DNA from: Dasania sp. GY-MA-18
GTDB taxonomy: Bacteria; Pseudomonadota; Gammaproteobacteria; Pseudomonadales; Dasaniaceae
Assembly: GCF_024734385.1 (NCBI RefSeq)
Contig: NZ_JANHAP010000001.1
Location: forward strand, 434,001-498,000
Direction: 5' to 3'
Length of the DNA: 64,000 nt
Shown: piece by piece, positions 8,947 through 18,723 of the stretch
Layout: the number at the start of each line of letters is the position of its first letter
Position numbering within the stretch: position 1 is the first letter of the stretch
Notes under the pieces: generated by a model
Databases searched by the model: none
What the model was told of the DNA's origin: nothing
What the model saw: the letters and a program-made list of their open reading frames with translations, nothing else
Program-made: the position numbers and the translations under genes

Positions 8947-9408
8947 CTAACGTTGTGCGGCTTTAACTTCTACTGCGCGCACTTTCTGCGCCAGCTTATC
9001 TAATACCGCATTGATATATTTATGACTTTCAGCAGCACCAAATTTTTTCGCCAGTGACACTGACTCATTGATAACAACTTTATAAGGAATATCTATACGC
9101 TTAATCAGCTCGTAGCTACCTACTCGCAATAACGCTAACTCTATGGGATCTAGCTCATCCATAGAACGGCCTTGCAAATAATCAATAAAAGCTTCTTCCA
9201 GCTCAGAAACACAGCCTGGGATATCAAAAACTAATTCGTGAAAATAGGCTTTATCAACGTTACTAAAATCGTAATCTGTTAAAAACTGTGACTCAATTTC
9301 GTTCAGGGCATTGCGGGTCATCTGCCATTGATACAGGGCCTGCATACCATAGTGGCGTGCCTTGCGGCGAGCGGCGGGGTTAAACGTTGATGTTTGTTTA
9401 TCAGACAC
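8947..9408 (-). CDS. nusB: Transcription antitermination factor NusB
   Basis: An RNA-binding helical protein that joins NusE (S10) on boxA RNA to drive antitermination on rRNA operons. The body PAARRKARHYGMQALYQWQM and the C-terminal RVGSYELIKRIDIPYKVVINESV followed by AKKFGA are classic NusB. I chose the GTG at 9408 (153 residues) because a GAGAAA lies upstream; an in-frame GTG at 9420 would add four residues. The ribH-nusB order is conserved, but here a terminator-like hairpin lies immediately before the start, so much of the expression may depend on readthrough or on a promoter not identified here. Confidence 0.94.
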   Translation of the reverse strand: MSDKQTSTFNPAARRKARHYGMQALYQWQMTRNALNEIESQFLTDYDFSNVDKAYFHELVFDIPGCVSELEEAFIDYLQGRSMDELDPIELALLRVGSYELIKRIDIPYKVVINESVSLAKKFGAAESHKYINAVLDKLAQKVRAVEVKAAQR

Positions 9409-9424
9409 GATATTTCTCACTCAT

Positions 9425-9459
9425 ATAAAAAGAACAAGCGCACCGTTACAGGCGCGCTT
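9425..9459 (-). terminator. Intrinsic terminator or attenuator between ribH and nusB
   Basis: On the minus strand AAGCGCGCC (9459-9451) pairs with GGTGCGCTT (9444-9436) around a 6-base loop, giving a 9-bp stem with one G-U pair. GTTCTTTTTAT follows as a slightly broken U tract, ending only about 5-17 bases before the possible nusB starts. Its place inside an otherwise continuous operon and directly before an antitermination factor is unusual. Confidence 0.6.
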
Positions 9460-9497
9460 TATTAATAAAACTTTGCGGGGCTAAACCCTGCAGACCA

Positions 9498-9971
9498 TTA
9501 TATGTGGTCTAACAAGCTAACCATTTCTAGGGCTGAAGCCGCAGCTTCTTCACCCTTGTTACCCATTTTGGTGCCTGAGCGCTCTACCGCCTGCTCTATG
9601 CTATCAACCGTAAGCACACCAAATGACACGGGGATTTCAGCCTCTAAATTAACCGTGGCCAAACCTTTAACACATTCGCCGGCCACATATTCAAAGTGAG
9701 GGGTGCCGCCACGTATCACTGCCCCTAGGGCAATAATGGCATCATATTCTTTTTTAGCCGCAACTTTTTTAACGGTTAGAGGAATCTCAAAAGCACCGGG
9801 GCAATAAATGATACTTAGATCTTCTTTGGCGACGCCGTGGCGAGTTAAGTAATCTACCGCCCCCTCTAGCAAGCTACCTACGACGAAGCTGTTCCAGCGG
9901 GTTACCACTAAGGCAAATTTTTTGCCCTTGGCTGAAATAAAATCACCTTCAATTACTTTAATATCTTTCAT
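9498..9971 (-). CDS. ribH: 6,7-dimethyl-8-ribityllumazine synthase
   Basis: A 157-residue enzyme that condenses 5-amino-6-ribitylaminouracil with 3,4-dihydroxy-2-butanone-4-phosphate to lumazine, the penultimate riboflavin step; it usually assembles into large oligomers. Substrate-binding TRWNSF (24-29), the PGAFEIPL loop (58-65) and [17 protein letters not shown] with His92 are all present. Length agrees with E. coli RibH (156). It lies 37 bp downstream of ribBA on the same strand and is followed by a terminator-like hairpin before nusB. Confidence 0.97.
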   Translation of the reverse strand: MKDIKVIEGDFISAKGKKFALVVTRWNSFVVGSLLEGAVDYLTRHGVAKEDLSIIYCPGAFEIPLTVKKVAAKKEYDAIIALGAVIRGGTPHFEYVAGECVKGLATVNLEAEIPVSFGVLTVDSIEQAVERSGTKMGNKGEEAAASALEMVSLLDHI

Positions 9972-10008
9972 TACACTCTCTCTACATTTTCTAATTCGTT
10001 GCTAATTG

Positions 10009-11127
10009 TTATTGCGGCGCTACGTGTTCAACCACTTCTAAATCAAAACCAGATATAGCATTGTATTTAATGGGCACGCCCATTAAGCGCAGCTTACCCG
10101 CACCTACATCGCGTAAAATTTGCGAACCCAAACCTACTGTTAGGTAGCTGGCATTTTTAGAGCTGGCCTCTTCTATGGGGCGATTTTTTTCACCCATGGC
10201 GATGGCAACGCTTTCTAGATGTTCGGCCGCAGTTTCGTGATTAGCTAGCAACACCACCACACCGCTACCCTCTTCAGCCACCTTGGCCAGGCAGCGTGAC
10301 ATATTCCAGCTGGGCTTATCGTTAGGTTGGGTGGTGAGTAAGTCTCGCATAGCAGAAGCTAAATGCACACGCGCTAAGGTAGGCGTACTGGGGTCTATCT
10401 CACCTTTGACCATGGCGTGGTGTATATCACCGGCCAATAGATCTTTATAGGTATGTAATACAAACTCGCCGTGATCGGTTTGCACCACACCTTCGCTGAT
10501 TTTTTCTATGGTGCGCTCGTTAATAACCCGGTAGTGAATTAAATCGGCGATGGTGCCTATTTTTAAATCGTGCTCTTTGGCAAAAATTTCTAGCTCGGGG
10601 CGCCTGGCCATGGTGCCGTCTTCATTCATAATCTCGACTATGGTACCCGAGGCTTCAAAACCGGCTAAGCGCGCCAAGTCGCAACCGGCTTCAGTATGGC
10701 CAGCACGGGTCAACACACCGCCGGGCTGGGCCATAATGGGGAATATGTGGCCGGGCTGTACTATATCGCTGGGCTGGGCACTGCGAGCTACTGCGGTGCG
10801 CACAGTGTGGGCACGATCAGCGGCAGAAATACCGGTAGTTACGCCTTCGGCTGCCTCTATAGACATGGTGAAGTTAGTGCCAAACTGAGCGCCGTTAGCA
10901 CCATCTACCATTAAACCTAGGTCCAATTGCTTACAGCGCTCTTGCGAGAGAGTTAAGCAGATTAAGCCGCGGGCATGCTTGGCCATAAAGTTGATATCTT
11001 GTGGCTTTACGCACTCGGAAGCCATCACCAGATCGCCTTCGTTTTCTCTATCTTCGTCATCCATCAAGATAACCATTTTGCCCAGGCGTATATCTTGTAT
11101 CAGTTCTTCTACGGTATTTAATGCCAT
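10009..11127 (-). CDS. ribBA: 3,4-dihydroxy-2-butanone-4-phosphate synthase with a degenerate GTP cyclohydrolase II-like domain
   Basis: A 372-residue two-domain protein. Residues 1-200 are RibB, converting ribulose-5-phosphate to the four-carbon unit of riboflavin; MDDEDRENEGDLVMASE (22-38) and AGHTEAGCDLARLAG are intact. Residues about 207-372 have the fold outline of GTP cyclohydrolase II, but the three zinc cysteines are gone: RVHLASAMRDLL stands where SECLTGD and the CDCG motif belong. The catalytic RQEGRGIGL stretch is also missing, replaced by VAEEGSGVVVLL. Only RibB activity is expected; a complete RibA is encoded at 4556-5158. Annotating this gene as bifunctional would be misleading. 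It lies between ribE and ribH in a continuous operon. Confidence 0.93.
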   Translation of the reverse strand: MALNTVEELIQDIRLGKMVILMDDEDRENEGDLVMASECVKPQDINFMAKHARGLICLTLSQERCKQLDLGLMVDGANGAQFGTNFTMSIEAAEGVTTGISAADRAHTVRTAVARSAQPSDIVQPGHIFPIMAQPGGVLTRAGHTEAGCDLARLAGFEASGTIVEIMNEDGTMARRPELEIFAKEHDLKIGTIADLIHYRVINERTIEKISEGVVQTDHGEFVLHTYKDLLAGDIHHAMVKGEIDPSTPTLARVHLASAMRDLLTTQPNDKPSWNMSRCLAKVAEEGSGVVVLLANHETAAEHLESVAIAMGEKNRPIEEASSKNASYLTVGLGSQILRDVGAGKLRLMGVPIKYNAISGFDLEVVEHVAPQ

Positions 11128-11145
11128 TCTTTAAACCTTTGCGCT

Positions 11146-11814
11146 TTACGCTTTATAAAAGCCATGCTCAGCCAGCAAGGCCTTGGTGACGCCGCCGGCC
11201 ATTGTAGCACTGACGGCTGCCTGTTCGCCCAACATTAAGCGCTCCAAGTAACGCGCTAGCTGATCAACCTCTAAATTAACCTGAGTGCCGGGCTTATAAT
11301 GTTTGATGATGGTTTCTTGTACCGTGTGGGGCACGATATTGAGCTCGAACTCCGCGCCATCCACCTGATTAACGGTAAGGCTGGCACCGTCTATACACAC
11401 CGAGCCTTTGTGAGCGATATACTTAGCTAGTTTAGCAGGCGCTTTTAAACGAAACCGTTCAGAGCGCCCATCACTGTGGCGGCTAAGCACTTCAGCCAAA
11501 CCATCTACGTGGCCGCTAACCAAATGCCCCCCCAGGCGAGTGGCCAGGGTCAGGGCCTTTTCTAAATTAACACTGTCGCCCACTTGCAGACTGGCCAAGC
11601 TGGAATTGGCCAGAGTTTCTAGCGAGACATCAGCCCAAAAACCATCACCGGGTAAGGCGACTACGGTTAAACACACACCATTGGTGGCAATACTATCACC
11701 CAATTGCACATCTGCTAAATCTAACTTACCGCTGCGTATTTGCAGGCGCAGGTCGCCGTCGCGCATCTCTTTGGCGGCTATGCTGCCCACCGCGGCAATA
11801 ATACCTGTAAACAT
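11146..11814 (-). CDS. ribE: Riboflavin synthase alpha chain
   Basis: A 222-residue enzyme that dismutates two lumazine molecules to riboflavin. It shows the duplicated lumazine-binding barrels. The first begins MFTGIIAAVGSI and contains GDSIATNGVCLTV near residue 40. The second contains LVSGHVDGLAEV near 100 and IAHKGSVCIDGASLTVN near 130. The family length is 210-220. It starts 3 bp after the ribD stop, so the two are probably translationally coupled, and it precedes ribBA by 18 bp. The gene is called ribC in E. coli and ribE in many other bacteria. Confidence 0.96.
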   Translation of the reverse strand: MFTGIIAAVGSIAAKEMRDGDLRLQIRSGKLDLADVQLGDSIATNGVCLTVVALPGDGFWADVSLETLANSSLASLQVGDSVNLEKALTLATRLGGHLVSGHVDGLAEVLSRHSDGRSERFRLKAPAKLAKYIAHKGSVCIDGASLTVNQVDGAEFELNIVPHTVQETIIKHYKPGTQVNLEVDQLARYLERLMLGEQAAVSATMAGGVTKALLAEHGFYKA

Positions 11815-11817
11815 GCT

Positions 11818-12963
11818 TTAACCTTTTGATTCCACTGGGGCTATGGCTAACGCATCGATGCGCCAATCCTCACCTATGGGAGTGATTTGCTGTATGTGTA
11901 AGCGCTGCTGCTGTGACATGCTGCTTAGCGGCAGATTAAATAAGGGTCTGGCCTCACTGCCCAGCAAAGTGGGCGCCATATAGACGGTAATCTCATCCAG
12001 CAGACCCTGCTGTAAAAAAGCCCCCGCCAAGGTGGCACCGGCCTCTAATAACACTTCATTGCAGCCCCGTTGGCCCAGCTCGGCCATCACCGCCGCCAAA
12101 TCAACTTGCCCCTGCTTATTGCTTAGCTGTAACACCTCCGCGCCGGCCGCCTGCAATGCTTGTTGCTGCTGGGGTTTGGCTACGGCGGTGATAATTAATA
12201 TAGGGCCGGGCTGGGTAAACAGCTTGGCCTCTGGGCTTAAGCGCAAAGTAGAGTCCAATACTACACGCAGAGGTTGCTTGGCAACTATGGCAGCCACTAG
12301 CGGCTCATCGTCCAAGCCTAATTGCTCGGCGCGCACGGTCAAGGAGGCTTGATCCATAAGCACGGTATCCACTCCCGAGATAATGGCAGAGCTGCGCGCC
12401 CGCAGCCGCTGCACATCGGAGCGCGCGGCGGGGCCGGTAATCCACTGGCTTTCGCCGCTGGCCATGGCTGTGCGGCCATCCAGGCTCATGGCTAGCTTGG
12501 CACGCAGCCAAGGTAACCCTTGGCGCATGCGTTTGTTAAAACCTTTATTGAGCTGCTCGGCCTGCTCGGCCAGCACCCCCAGCTCTACCGCAATACCGGC
12601 ATCGCGCAAGCGCTGTATACCCGCGCCCGCCACCAGTGGATTGGGGTCTTGCATGGCAACCACCACTTTAGCGACCCCGGCTTTAATCAGGGCATCACAG
12701 CAGGGCGGTGTTTTGCCGGTGTGACTGCAGGGCTCTAAAGTAACGTAGGCGGTAGCGCCCGTAACCGCCAGGCCGCGCTGCTGTGCATCTTGCAGGGCAT
12801 TGACCTCGGCGTGGGCCTCGCCAGTGCGGCGATGAAAACCTTCACCAATAATTTCCCCTTGCTGCACTAACACACAGCCTACTCGGGGATTGGGTGAGGA
12901 GGTATACAAGCCCTGTTCGGCCAGGGCTAAAGCACGCTGCATGTAAAGGCTATGGTCGCTCAC
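11818..12963 (-). CDS. ribD: Bifunctional pyrimidine deaminase/reductase RibD
   Basis: A 381-residue fusion carrying out the two middle steps of the guanine branch of riboflavin synthesis. The N-terminal zinc deaminase has His51 and Glu53 (HAEVNAL) and the cysteines of EPCSHTGKTPPC (Cys79, Cys88). The C-terminal NADPH-dependent reductase begins near residue 150 (RAKLAMSLDGRTA) and includes the segment NEVLLEAGATLAGAFLQ. Length and motif order match E. coli RibD. It is 8 bp after nrdR and 3 bp before ribE. Confidence 0.96.
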   Translation of the reverse strand: MSDHSLYMQRALALAEQGLYTSSPNPRVGCVLVQQGEIIGEGFHRRTGEAHAEVNALQDAQQRGLAVTGATAYVTLEPCSHTGKTPPCCDALIKAGVAKVVVAMQDPNPLVAGAGIQRLRDAGIAVELGVLAEQAEQLNKGFNKRMRQGLPWLRAKLAMSLDGRTAMASGESQWITGPAARSDVQRLRARSSAIISGVDTVLMDQASLTVRAEQLGLDDEPLVAAIVAKQPLRVVLDSTLRLSPEAKLFTQPGPILIITAVAKPQQQQALQAAGAEVLQLSNKQGQVDLAAVMAELGQRGCNEVLLEAGATLAGAFLQQGLLDEITVYMAPTLLGSEARPLFNLPLSSMSQQQRLHIQQITPIGEDWRIDALAIAPVESKG

Positions 12964-12971
12964 GGAACTTC

Positions 12972-13442
12972 CTAAGACTCGCTTTCTGCAGGCTCATTGG
13001 TGAGGCGATCTATCTCTTGGCGGAATTCTTCCAAATCTTTAAAGTCGCGGTAGACCGAGGCAAAACGCACAAACGCCACTTGGTCCAAACGCTGCAAATG
13101 CTCCATCACCAACTCACCCACCACCAGCGATTTCACTTCACGCTCACCGGTGGCTTGCAGGGCTTTTTTGATATGGTTAATGGCGGCTTCTATATCTTCC
13201 ACACTGACTGGCCGCTTTTCTAAGGCGCGCAAAATACCGCTGCGCATTTTCTCCTCATCAAAGGGCTCACGATTACCATTGCCTTTAATAATACGTGGCA
13301 TTAATAATTCGGCAGTTTCGTAGGTGGTATAGCGTTCAGAACAGGCGGTGCATTCGCGACGGCGGCGCACTTGGCCACCCTCGGCGACTAGGCGAGAGTC
13401 GATAACCTTGGTGTCATCGTGGGAACAAAACGGACAACGCAT
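12972..13442 (-). CDS. nrdR: Transcriptional repressor NrdR
   Basis: A 156-residue ATP/dATP-sensing repressor of ribonucleotide reductase operons. The zinc ribbon uses Cys3, Cys6, Cys31 and Cys34 ([20 protein letters not shown]), followed by the ATP-cone domain from about residue 47 ([18 protein letters not shown]). No nrd structural gene is in the window, so its targets lie elsewhere. It is the first gene of the rib run, 124 bp after glyA with the glyA terminator between them. The order glyA-nrdR-ribD is common in gammaproteobacteria. Confidence 0.97.
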   Translation of the reverse strand: MRCPFCSHDDTKVIDSRLVAEGGQVRRRRECTACSERYTTYETAELLMPRIIKGNGNREPFDEEKMRSGILRALEKRPVSVEDIEAAINHIKKALQATGEREVKSLVVGELVMEHLQRLDQVAFVRFASVYRDFKDLEEFRQEIDRLTNEPAESES

Positions 13443-13518
13443 ATTGTTGCCTTAAAAAAAGTTAATGATGGCAAGAGCTTAGCATAAGCGGCCATCAATT
13501 TGCTGAAAAACCTAGTTG

Positions 13519-13554
13519 AAAAAAACAAGAAGGCTGGGGAGAAACCCCAGCCTT
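13519..13554 (-). terminator. Intrinsic terminator of glyA
   Basis: AAGGCTGGGG (13530-13539) and CCCCAGCCTT (13545-13554) form a perfect 10-bp stem with a 5-base loop. On the minus strand a seven-T run (13525-13519) follows after a short CTTG. It lies just after the glyA stop and before nrdR. Confidence 0.88.
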
Positions 13555-13566
13555 AAGCGACCGTAC

Positions 13567-14829
13567 TTATTTGTATACGGGGAATCTAGCGCAAATTTCC
13601 AACACTTTGGCTTTGACCTCAGGGATAACCGTAGCGCTGTTACCGTTTTCTAATGAATCCAATACATCACAGATCCAGTTAGTCAGCTGCTCGGTTTCAG
13701 CCTCGGCAAAACCTCTAGTGGTAATTGCTGGCGTGCCCACACGTAGGCCCGAAGTAATAAACGGTGAACGTGGATCGTTAGGCACAGCGTTTTTGTTAAC
13801 GGTAATAAAGGCTTCGCCCAATGCCGCATCGGCGTCTTTACCGGTGTATTCTTTACCGATTAAGTCTACCAACATCAGGTGGTTTTCAGTGCCACCCGAG
13901 ACGATTTTAATGCCGCGCTGCATAAAGGTGGCCGCCATTACTTTCGCGTTTTTCACCACTTGTGCTTGGTAGGTTTTAAACTCTTCGCTCTGCGCCTCTA
14001 AAAAGCTTACTGCCTTGGCTGCAATCACATGCATTAGCGGACCACCTTGGCCGCCGGGGAATACTGCAGAGTTAAACTTCTTCTCTAGCTCTTCGTTAGC
14101 CTTAGCCAAGATCACACCGCCGCGTGGGCCGCGTAGCGTTTTGTGCGTGGTAGAGGTGACTACGTCAGCAAATGGTACGGGGTTGGGGTATAAGCCCGCC
14201 GCCACTAAACCGGCAACGTGAGCCATATCTACGAATAAATAGGCACCCACTTTGTCGGCGATTTCGCGGAATTTAGCCCAGTCAACGATGCCAGAGTAAG
14301 CAGAGAAACCGGCGATAATCATTTTTGGCTTGTGCTCTAAGGCCAAGGCTTCAACCTGAGCGTAATCTATCAAGCCAGTCTCGGGGTCTAGACCATATTG
14401 TATGGCGTTATAAACACGGCCAGAGAAGTTAGGCTTGGCACCGTGCGTTAAGTGGCCACCCGCATCCAGGCTCATGCCCAACACAGTATCACCAGCATTT
14501 AATAAGGCCAGGAACACAGCAGAGTTAGCTTGTGAGCCCGAGTGTGGCTGCACGTTGGCATAGTCGGCACCAAACAAAGACTTAACGCGCTCTATGGCTA
14601 GCGATTCGGCCTTGTCTACATACTCACAACCACCGTAGTAGCGTTTGCCGGGGTAACCTTCAGCATATTTGTTAGTCATTGAAGAGCCTTGGGCCTCCAT
14701 GACGCGTGGGCTGGTGTAGTTTTCAGACGCAATAAGTTCTATGTGCTCTTCTTGGCGACGATTCTCTTCTTGAATCGCGGTAAAAAGCTCATCATCAAAA
14801 CCACTAATTTGCATATCTTTCGAGAACAT
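13567..14829 (-). CDS. glyA: Serine hydroxymethyltransferase
   Basis: A 420-residue PLP enzyme interconverting serine plus tetrahydrofolate with glycine plus 5,10-methylene-tetrahydrofolate, the main source of one-carbon units. The PLP lysine is Lys230 in [13 protein letters not shown], and the substrate loop [11 protein letters not shown] is at 30-40. Full length. It is transcribed on the minus strand behind a 170-bp spacer in which I see no riboswitch, PurR-like box or gene. It ends at its own terminator before nrdR. Confidence 0.98.
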   Translation of the reverse strand: MFSKDMQISGFDDELFTAIQEENRRQEEHIELIASENYTSPRVMEAQGSSMTNKYAEGYPGKRYYGGCEYVDKAESLAIERVKSLFGADYANVQPHSGSQANSAVFLALLNAGDTVLGMSLDAGGHLTHGAKPNFSGRVYNAIQYGLDPETGLIDYAQVEALALEHKPKMIIAGFSAYSGIVDWAKFREIADKVGAYLFVDMAHVAGLVAAGLYPNPVPFADVVTSTTHKTLRGPRGGVILAKANEELEKKFNSAVFPGGQGGPLMHVIAAKAVSFLEAQSEEFKTYQAQVVKNAKVMAATFMQRGIKIVSGGTENHLMLVDLIGKEYTGKDADAALGEAFITVNKNAVPNDPRSPFITSGLRVGTPAITTRGFAEAETEQLTNWICDVLDSLENGNSATVIPEVKAKVLEICARFPVYK

Positions 14830-14999
14830 TGGTATCCCCTGGTTATCGTGACCAAATAGTCTAATTTGAACGCAGCCGGGCTAGCTGCCAGAAAGCGTGG
14901 GATTGTACCTTATCAAAGCGCTTTAGGCATGTGTTTTGAGGCAGGAATAAAGGAAACAAAGCATTTCTTTTAGCTACGCAGGCAACAATAGCGCTGAGC

Positions 15000-16808
15000 T
15001 TAGGACTGGAAGGCAGTGAGCTGCACCTCATCCTCCACATTGCTTAGGCACAACGCTTTGCTTTCCGTTTTTTGCTGGTAGCCTATACCATCTAAGGTTA
15101 GCGATACATTGGGGTATAGCACTTTTTTGACCTGCACTGTGGCGGGCTGGTGGTTTGCTTTTTTCTGCTCTAGCTGCGCCTTGAGGGCGGCTAGCTTATC
15201 CAGTTGGGTGGCCAAAGCCGCTAGCGTTTGGGTGATTTTGTCAGCTTTTTCAGCCAACTCGCTGGTTAAGGGCTTTAGCGCCTCATAGCGGCGTATTTTT
15301 GCTAGCGCCGCACTAAGCTTGTCGCTGTCGGCCTGGCGCTTTTCACTAAGTGCGCGCAGCTCTTTAAGCTTAGCGACATAGCTGCTGGGCTCACCCACTT
15401 CTACCGCCGTTTTAATATAGGCATCGTTGCCCAGATTATTGGCCACTACCGATTTGAGCGCATAGGTATGGCCGCCAAAAATAGCCCCGCGACCGCCATT
15501 TTGCCCCAATAACACACTAGCCTTAGCACTCACCCGACTGTGCATTAGGTATTCTCTCACCTCCACATTCTGGCCAGCCTTAAGCTCGGCCATATTGACA
15601 AACCTGGCCTCTATATTACCGACGGCCTCAAGATAGGCCCCCATAGTTAAGACTTCAAAATTCTCTTGTTCTTCGTCTTCGCCCTCAGTTTCAGCGCTGG
15701 CAACCAGCGGTGCAGAGCGCTTTTTCAATTTGGCGGCTCTATCCTCCCCAATCACACCATTGGCCACCGAAATATTGCCGCCGGCAATAATCCTTGCTTT
15801 GTCTACGGTATCTTTGACTACCACATCACCGCTGGCACGCACCTCATAACCACTGGCAACACTGCCTTTGATCAGCACCGAACCGTCGAAATCGATATTG
15901 CCACTGGCCAGGTTCACATTGGGTAGCACCAGTGTAGGGTCAACACTAACCCCATCCGGCAAAATAACTGGATGGCCTTTTACAGTCGCTATTAACAAGT
16001 TGGCGTCGCTGTCACTAATCGCCGCCCCTGACAAAGATGCCGAAAACTTAAACGCCTTACCCGCTACCGGTGCTAAAGGCATACCCAGCACATCCTCACC
16101 GGGGGTGCCTAAGGTATGGGGGATAACACGTGCCAGCTCCTCTCCCTGTTCAACCACCACAAAGTCTTGCAGGCGATGGAAATCCATATTACCCAGTTCA
16201 TCTTCATTAAGCGTAGAAACACTCTCCTCGATTAACACCTCCAGGTAACCATCATCTCCCGCGACAGGCTCCAACGCCCTAGCAACAATATGATTACTGC
16301 CGCTGCCCGCCGCCACAGCCTGCTCCAATAAAGATTCATCTATACAGTTAGCGGCAATACGATTATTGAGCAACGCTTGACGCAACGTTTCCACAGTTAA
16401 AGGCTGGCCGCCACAGGCTGGCTCTATATCGACGTGCACCGCGCGCTTATTGTTGGCAATATGCACCTCTACCCTAGCGTCGCGGCGCTCACCTATCACC
16501 ACAACTCCTGCTTCACCTGCCGCGGCTTTAGTTAGCACATCGTTCATAGCCTCTTCGTCTAGCCACAACGAGGCAAAACCCTCATCCTGTAGCAGGGCGC
16601 GCATAGACATTATGGTTACAGGCTTAGAGCCTTGAGAGCTCTGTTCACTCACTAATGACAACTGTGCCAATAGCTGGCCATTATCAGCCAAGCGCAGTGC
16701 AAGCTCACAAGTTTGTGAAGCCGAAGGTACTGAAGCTGAAGATCCAGCCAACTCAACCTCCGATTGCGCAGCAGGGCTTACCCCCAAGCCTTTTTTATCC
16801 GACGCCAC
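15000..16808 (-). CDS. FapA/DUF342 family protein (polymerising beta-helix domain)
   Basis: A 602-residue cytosolic protein of the DUF342/FapA family. The N-terminal third is a variable domain. Residues about 290-470 are the right-handed beta-helix core with glycine/valine repeats such as VLIKGSVASGYEVRASGDVVVK and IIAGGNISVANGVIG. A charged coiled coil spans about 480-550, and a short beta-rich end follows. In Vibrio a FapA protein affects polar localisation of the flagellum regulator FlhG-like system, and bactofilin-like polymer functions have been suggested. The true role here is unknown. The gene stands alone between glyA and the divergent ettA. A link to the pomAB flagellar genes 15 kb away is only thematic. 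Confidence 0.8.
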   Translation of the reverse strand: MASDKKGLGVSPAAQSEVELAGSSASVPSASQTCELALRLADNGQLLAQLSLVSEQSSQGSKPVTIMSMRALLQDEGFASLWLDEEAMNDVLTKAAAGEAGVVVIGERRDARVEVHIANNKRAVHVDIEPACGGQPLTVETLRQALLNNRIAANCIDESLLEQAVAAGSGSNHIVARALEPVAGDDGYLEVLIEESVSTLNEDELGNMDFHRLQDFVVVEQGEELARVIPHTLGTPGEDVLGMPLAPVAGKAFKFSASLSGAAISDSDANLLIATVKGHPVILPDGVSVDPTLVLPNVNLASGNIDFDGSVLIKGSVASGYEVRASGDVVVKDTVDKARIIAGGNISVANGVIGEDRAAKLKKRSAPLVASAETEGEDEEQENFEVLTMGAYLEAVGNIEARFVNMAELKAGQNVEVREYLMHSRVSAKASVLLGQNGGRGAIFGGHTYALKSVVANNLGNDAYIKTAVEVGEPSSYVAKLKELRALSEKRQADSDKLSAALAKIRRYEALKPLTSELAEKADKITQTLAALATQLDKLAALKAQLEQKKANHQPATVQVKKVLYPNVSLTLDGIGYQQKTESKALCLSNVEDEVQLTAFQS

Positions 16809-17058
16809 CTAAGCCTCCCCAGCAAAATATTATTAGCATTATTCTATGGGCCTCAATATAGCGTAATTATGGCCACAAGGCAGCTTAGCCATAGGGCTTA
16901 AGCCTTTAATCCTACAAGCAAAAATCAGCATTCCTTAATAAGCAGCAAGCAGCGCAGTGCTCACTTAACAAAACAGCGGGGGAATTGGGTCGACAAGCGT
17001 AATCACATCCGGTAACTTTCTTGGCTATTTCAGTACTCTGGTTAGGAAAGCAAACACC

Positions 17059-18720
17059 ATGGCTCAATACGTCTACACCATGAACCGCGTTGGCAAAGTC
17101 GTGCCACCCAAACGCGAGATTCTTAAAGACATCTCCCTCTCATTTTTTCCCGGCGCCAAAATTGGCGTGCTAGGCCTAAACGGTGCCGGCAAGTCCACCC
17201 TGCTAAGAATTATGGCCGGCGTAGACACCGAATATAACGGTGAAGCCCGCCCGCAAGCTGGCATCAATGTAGGCTACCTGCCACAGGAACCCGAGCTAGA
17301 CCCCAGCAAAGATGTGCGCGGCAATGTTGAAGATGGCATGAGCGACGTGGTGGACGCCCAAAAAGAACTGGACGCTGTTTACGCCGCCTACGCCGAGCCC
17401 GACGCCGACTTTGACGCCCTAGCTAAACGCCAGCAGGAGCTGGAAAATATTATTCAGGCTTCTGACTCCCACAATATGGAGCACAAACTGGAAGTCGCTG
17501 CCGACGCCCTGCGCCTGCCACCCTGGGATGCCGACGTTAGCAAATTATCGGGTGGTGAGCGCCGCCGGGTCGCCCTGTGCCGCCTACTGATGTCCAACCC
17601 CGACATGCTGTTACTGGACGAACCCACCAACCATTTAGATGCCGAATCCGTACACTGGCTGGAGCACTTTTTGACCGAATACCCCGGCACCGTAGTGGCC
17701 ATTACCCACGATAGATACTTCCTGGATAATGCCGCCAACTGGATTTTGGAATTAGACCGCGGTCGCGGCATCCCCTATGAGGGCAACTATTCCAACTGGC
17801 TAGAGGCCAAAGAAGCGCGCCTGGAACAAGAGTCCAAGCAAGAAGCCTCGCACTCCAAAGCCGTTAAAGCCGAGCTGGAATGGGTGCGCCAAAACCCCAA
17901 GGGCCGCCAAGCCAAAAACAAGGCCCGCCTGGCACGCTTTGAAGAGTTGCAATCGCAGGACTTTCAATCGCGCTCAGAAACTAATGAAATTTATATTCCA
18001 CCCGGCCAGCGCTTGGGCGACAAGGTTATAGAAGTCAAAAACGTTAGTAAGGCCTACGGTGACAACAGCCTCTACGAAAATGTCAGTTTCTCGGTACCTA
18101 AGGGTGCCATAGTCGGGGTCATCGGCGGCAACGGCGCGGGCAAGTCCACCCTGTTTAAAATTATTGCCGGCATGGAACAAGCCGACAGCGGCGAAGTAGA
18201 ACTGGGGGATACCGTAGATCTGGTCTACGTAGAGCAATTGCGCGACGCCCTAGACGACAACCAAACCGTATGGGAAGCCGTATCCGGCGGCCACGACCAG
18301 TTAAAAATCGGCGGCTATGAAATCTCGTCCCGCGCCTATATAGGTCGTTTTAATTTCAAAGGTTCAGACCAACAAAAACGAGTAGGGGAATTATCCGGCG
18401 GTGAACGCGGCCGCCTGCAATTGGCCTGCACTCTTAAGCAAGGGGGCAATGTTTTATTATTGGATGAACCCTCTAACGACCTGGATATAGAAACGCTACG
18501 CGCTCTGGAAGAGGCTCTACTAACCTTCCCCGGCTGCGCCATGATTATCTCTCACGATCGTTGGTTCTTAGATCGCATAGCCACTCACATTTTGGCCTAT
18601 GAAGATGACGGCACTGTCGTATTTTTTGAAGGTAACTATACTGAGTATCACAGCGACCTAGTGGCCCGCAAAGGCGAAAACACCTTGCCCCAGCGCAGCC
18701 GCTATAAAAAATTACGCTAA
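17059..18720 (+). CDS. ettA: Energy-dependent translational throttle protein EttA (ABC-F)
   Basis: A 553-residue soluble ABC-F ATPase that binds the ribosomal E site and gates the first peptide bond according to ADP/ATP ratio. It has two ABC domains with Walker A motifs GLNGAGKST (about residue 40) and GGNGAGKST (about 355). The signatures are [12 protein letters not shown] and LSGGERGRLQLA, and Walker B sequences are LLLDEPTNHLDAES and LLLDEPSNDLDIET. The start MAQYVYTMNRVGKVVPPKREIL is that of EttA rather than other ABC-F paralogues. The ATG at 17059 follows AGGAAAG. It has a 250-bp upstream spacer shared with the divergent FapA gene and is followed by a PilZ gene. Confidence 0.96.
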   Translation: MAQYVYTMNRVGKVVPPKREILKDISLSFFPGAKIGVLGLNGAGKSTLLRIMAGVDTEYNGEARPQAGINVGYLPQEPELDPSKDVRGNVEDGMSDVVDAQKELDAVYAAYAEPDADFDALAKRQQELENIIQASDSHNMEHKLEVAADALRLPPWDADVSKLSGGERRRVALCRLLMSNPDMLLLDEPTNHLDAESVHWLEHFLTEYPGTVVAITHDRYFLDNAANWILELDRGRGIPYEGNYSNWLEAKEARLEQESKQEASHSKAVKAELEWVRQNPKGRQAKNKARLARFEELQSQDFQSRSETNEIYIPPGQRLGDKVIEVKNVSKAYGDNSLYENVSFSVPKGAIVGVIGGNGAGKSTLFKIIAGMEQADSGEVELGDTVDLVYVEQLRDALDDNQTVWEAVSGGHDQLKIGGYEISSRAYIGRFNFKGSDQQKRVGELSGGERGRLQLACTLKQGGNVLLLDEPSNDLDIETLRALEEALLTFPGCAMIISHDRWFLDRIATHILAYEDDGTVVFFEGNYTEYHSDLVARKGENTLPQRSRYKKLR

Positions 18721-18723
18721 GCC

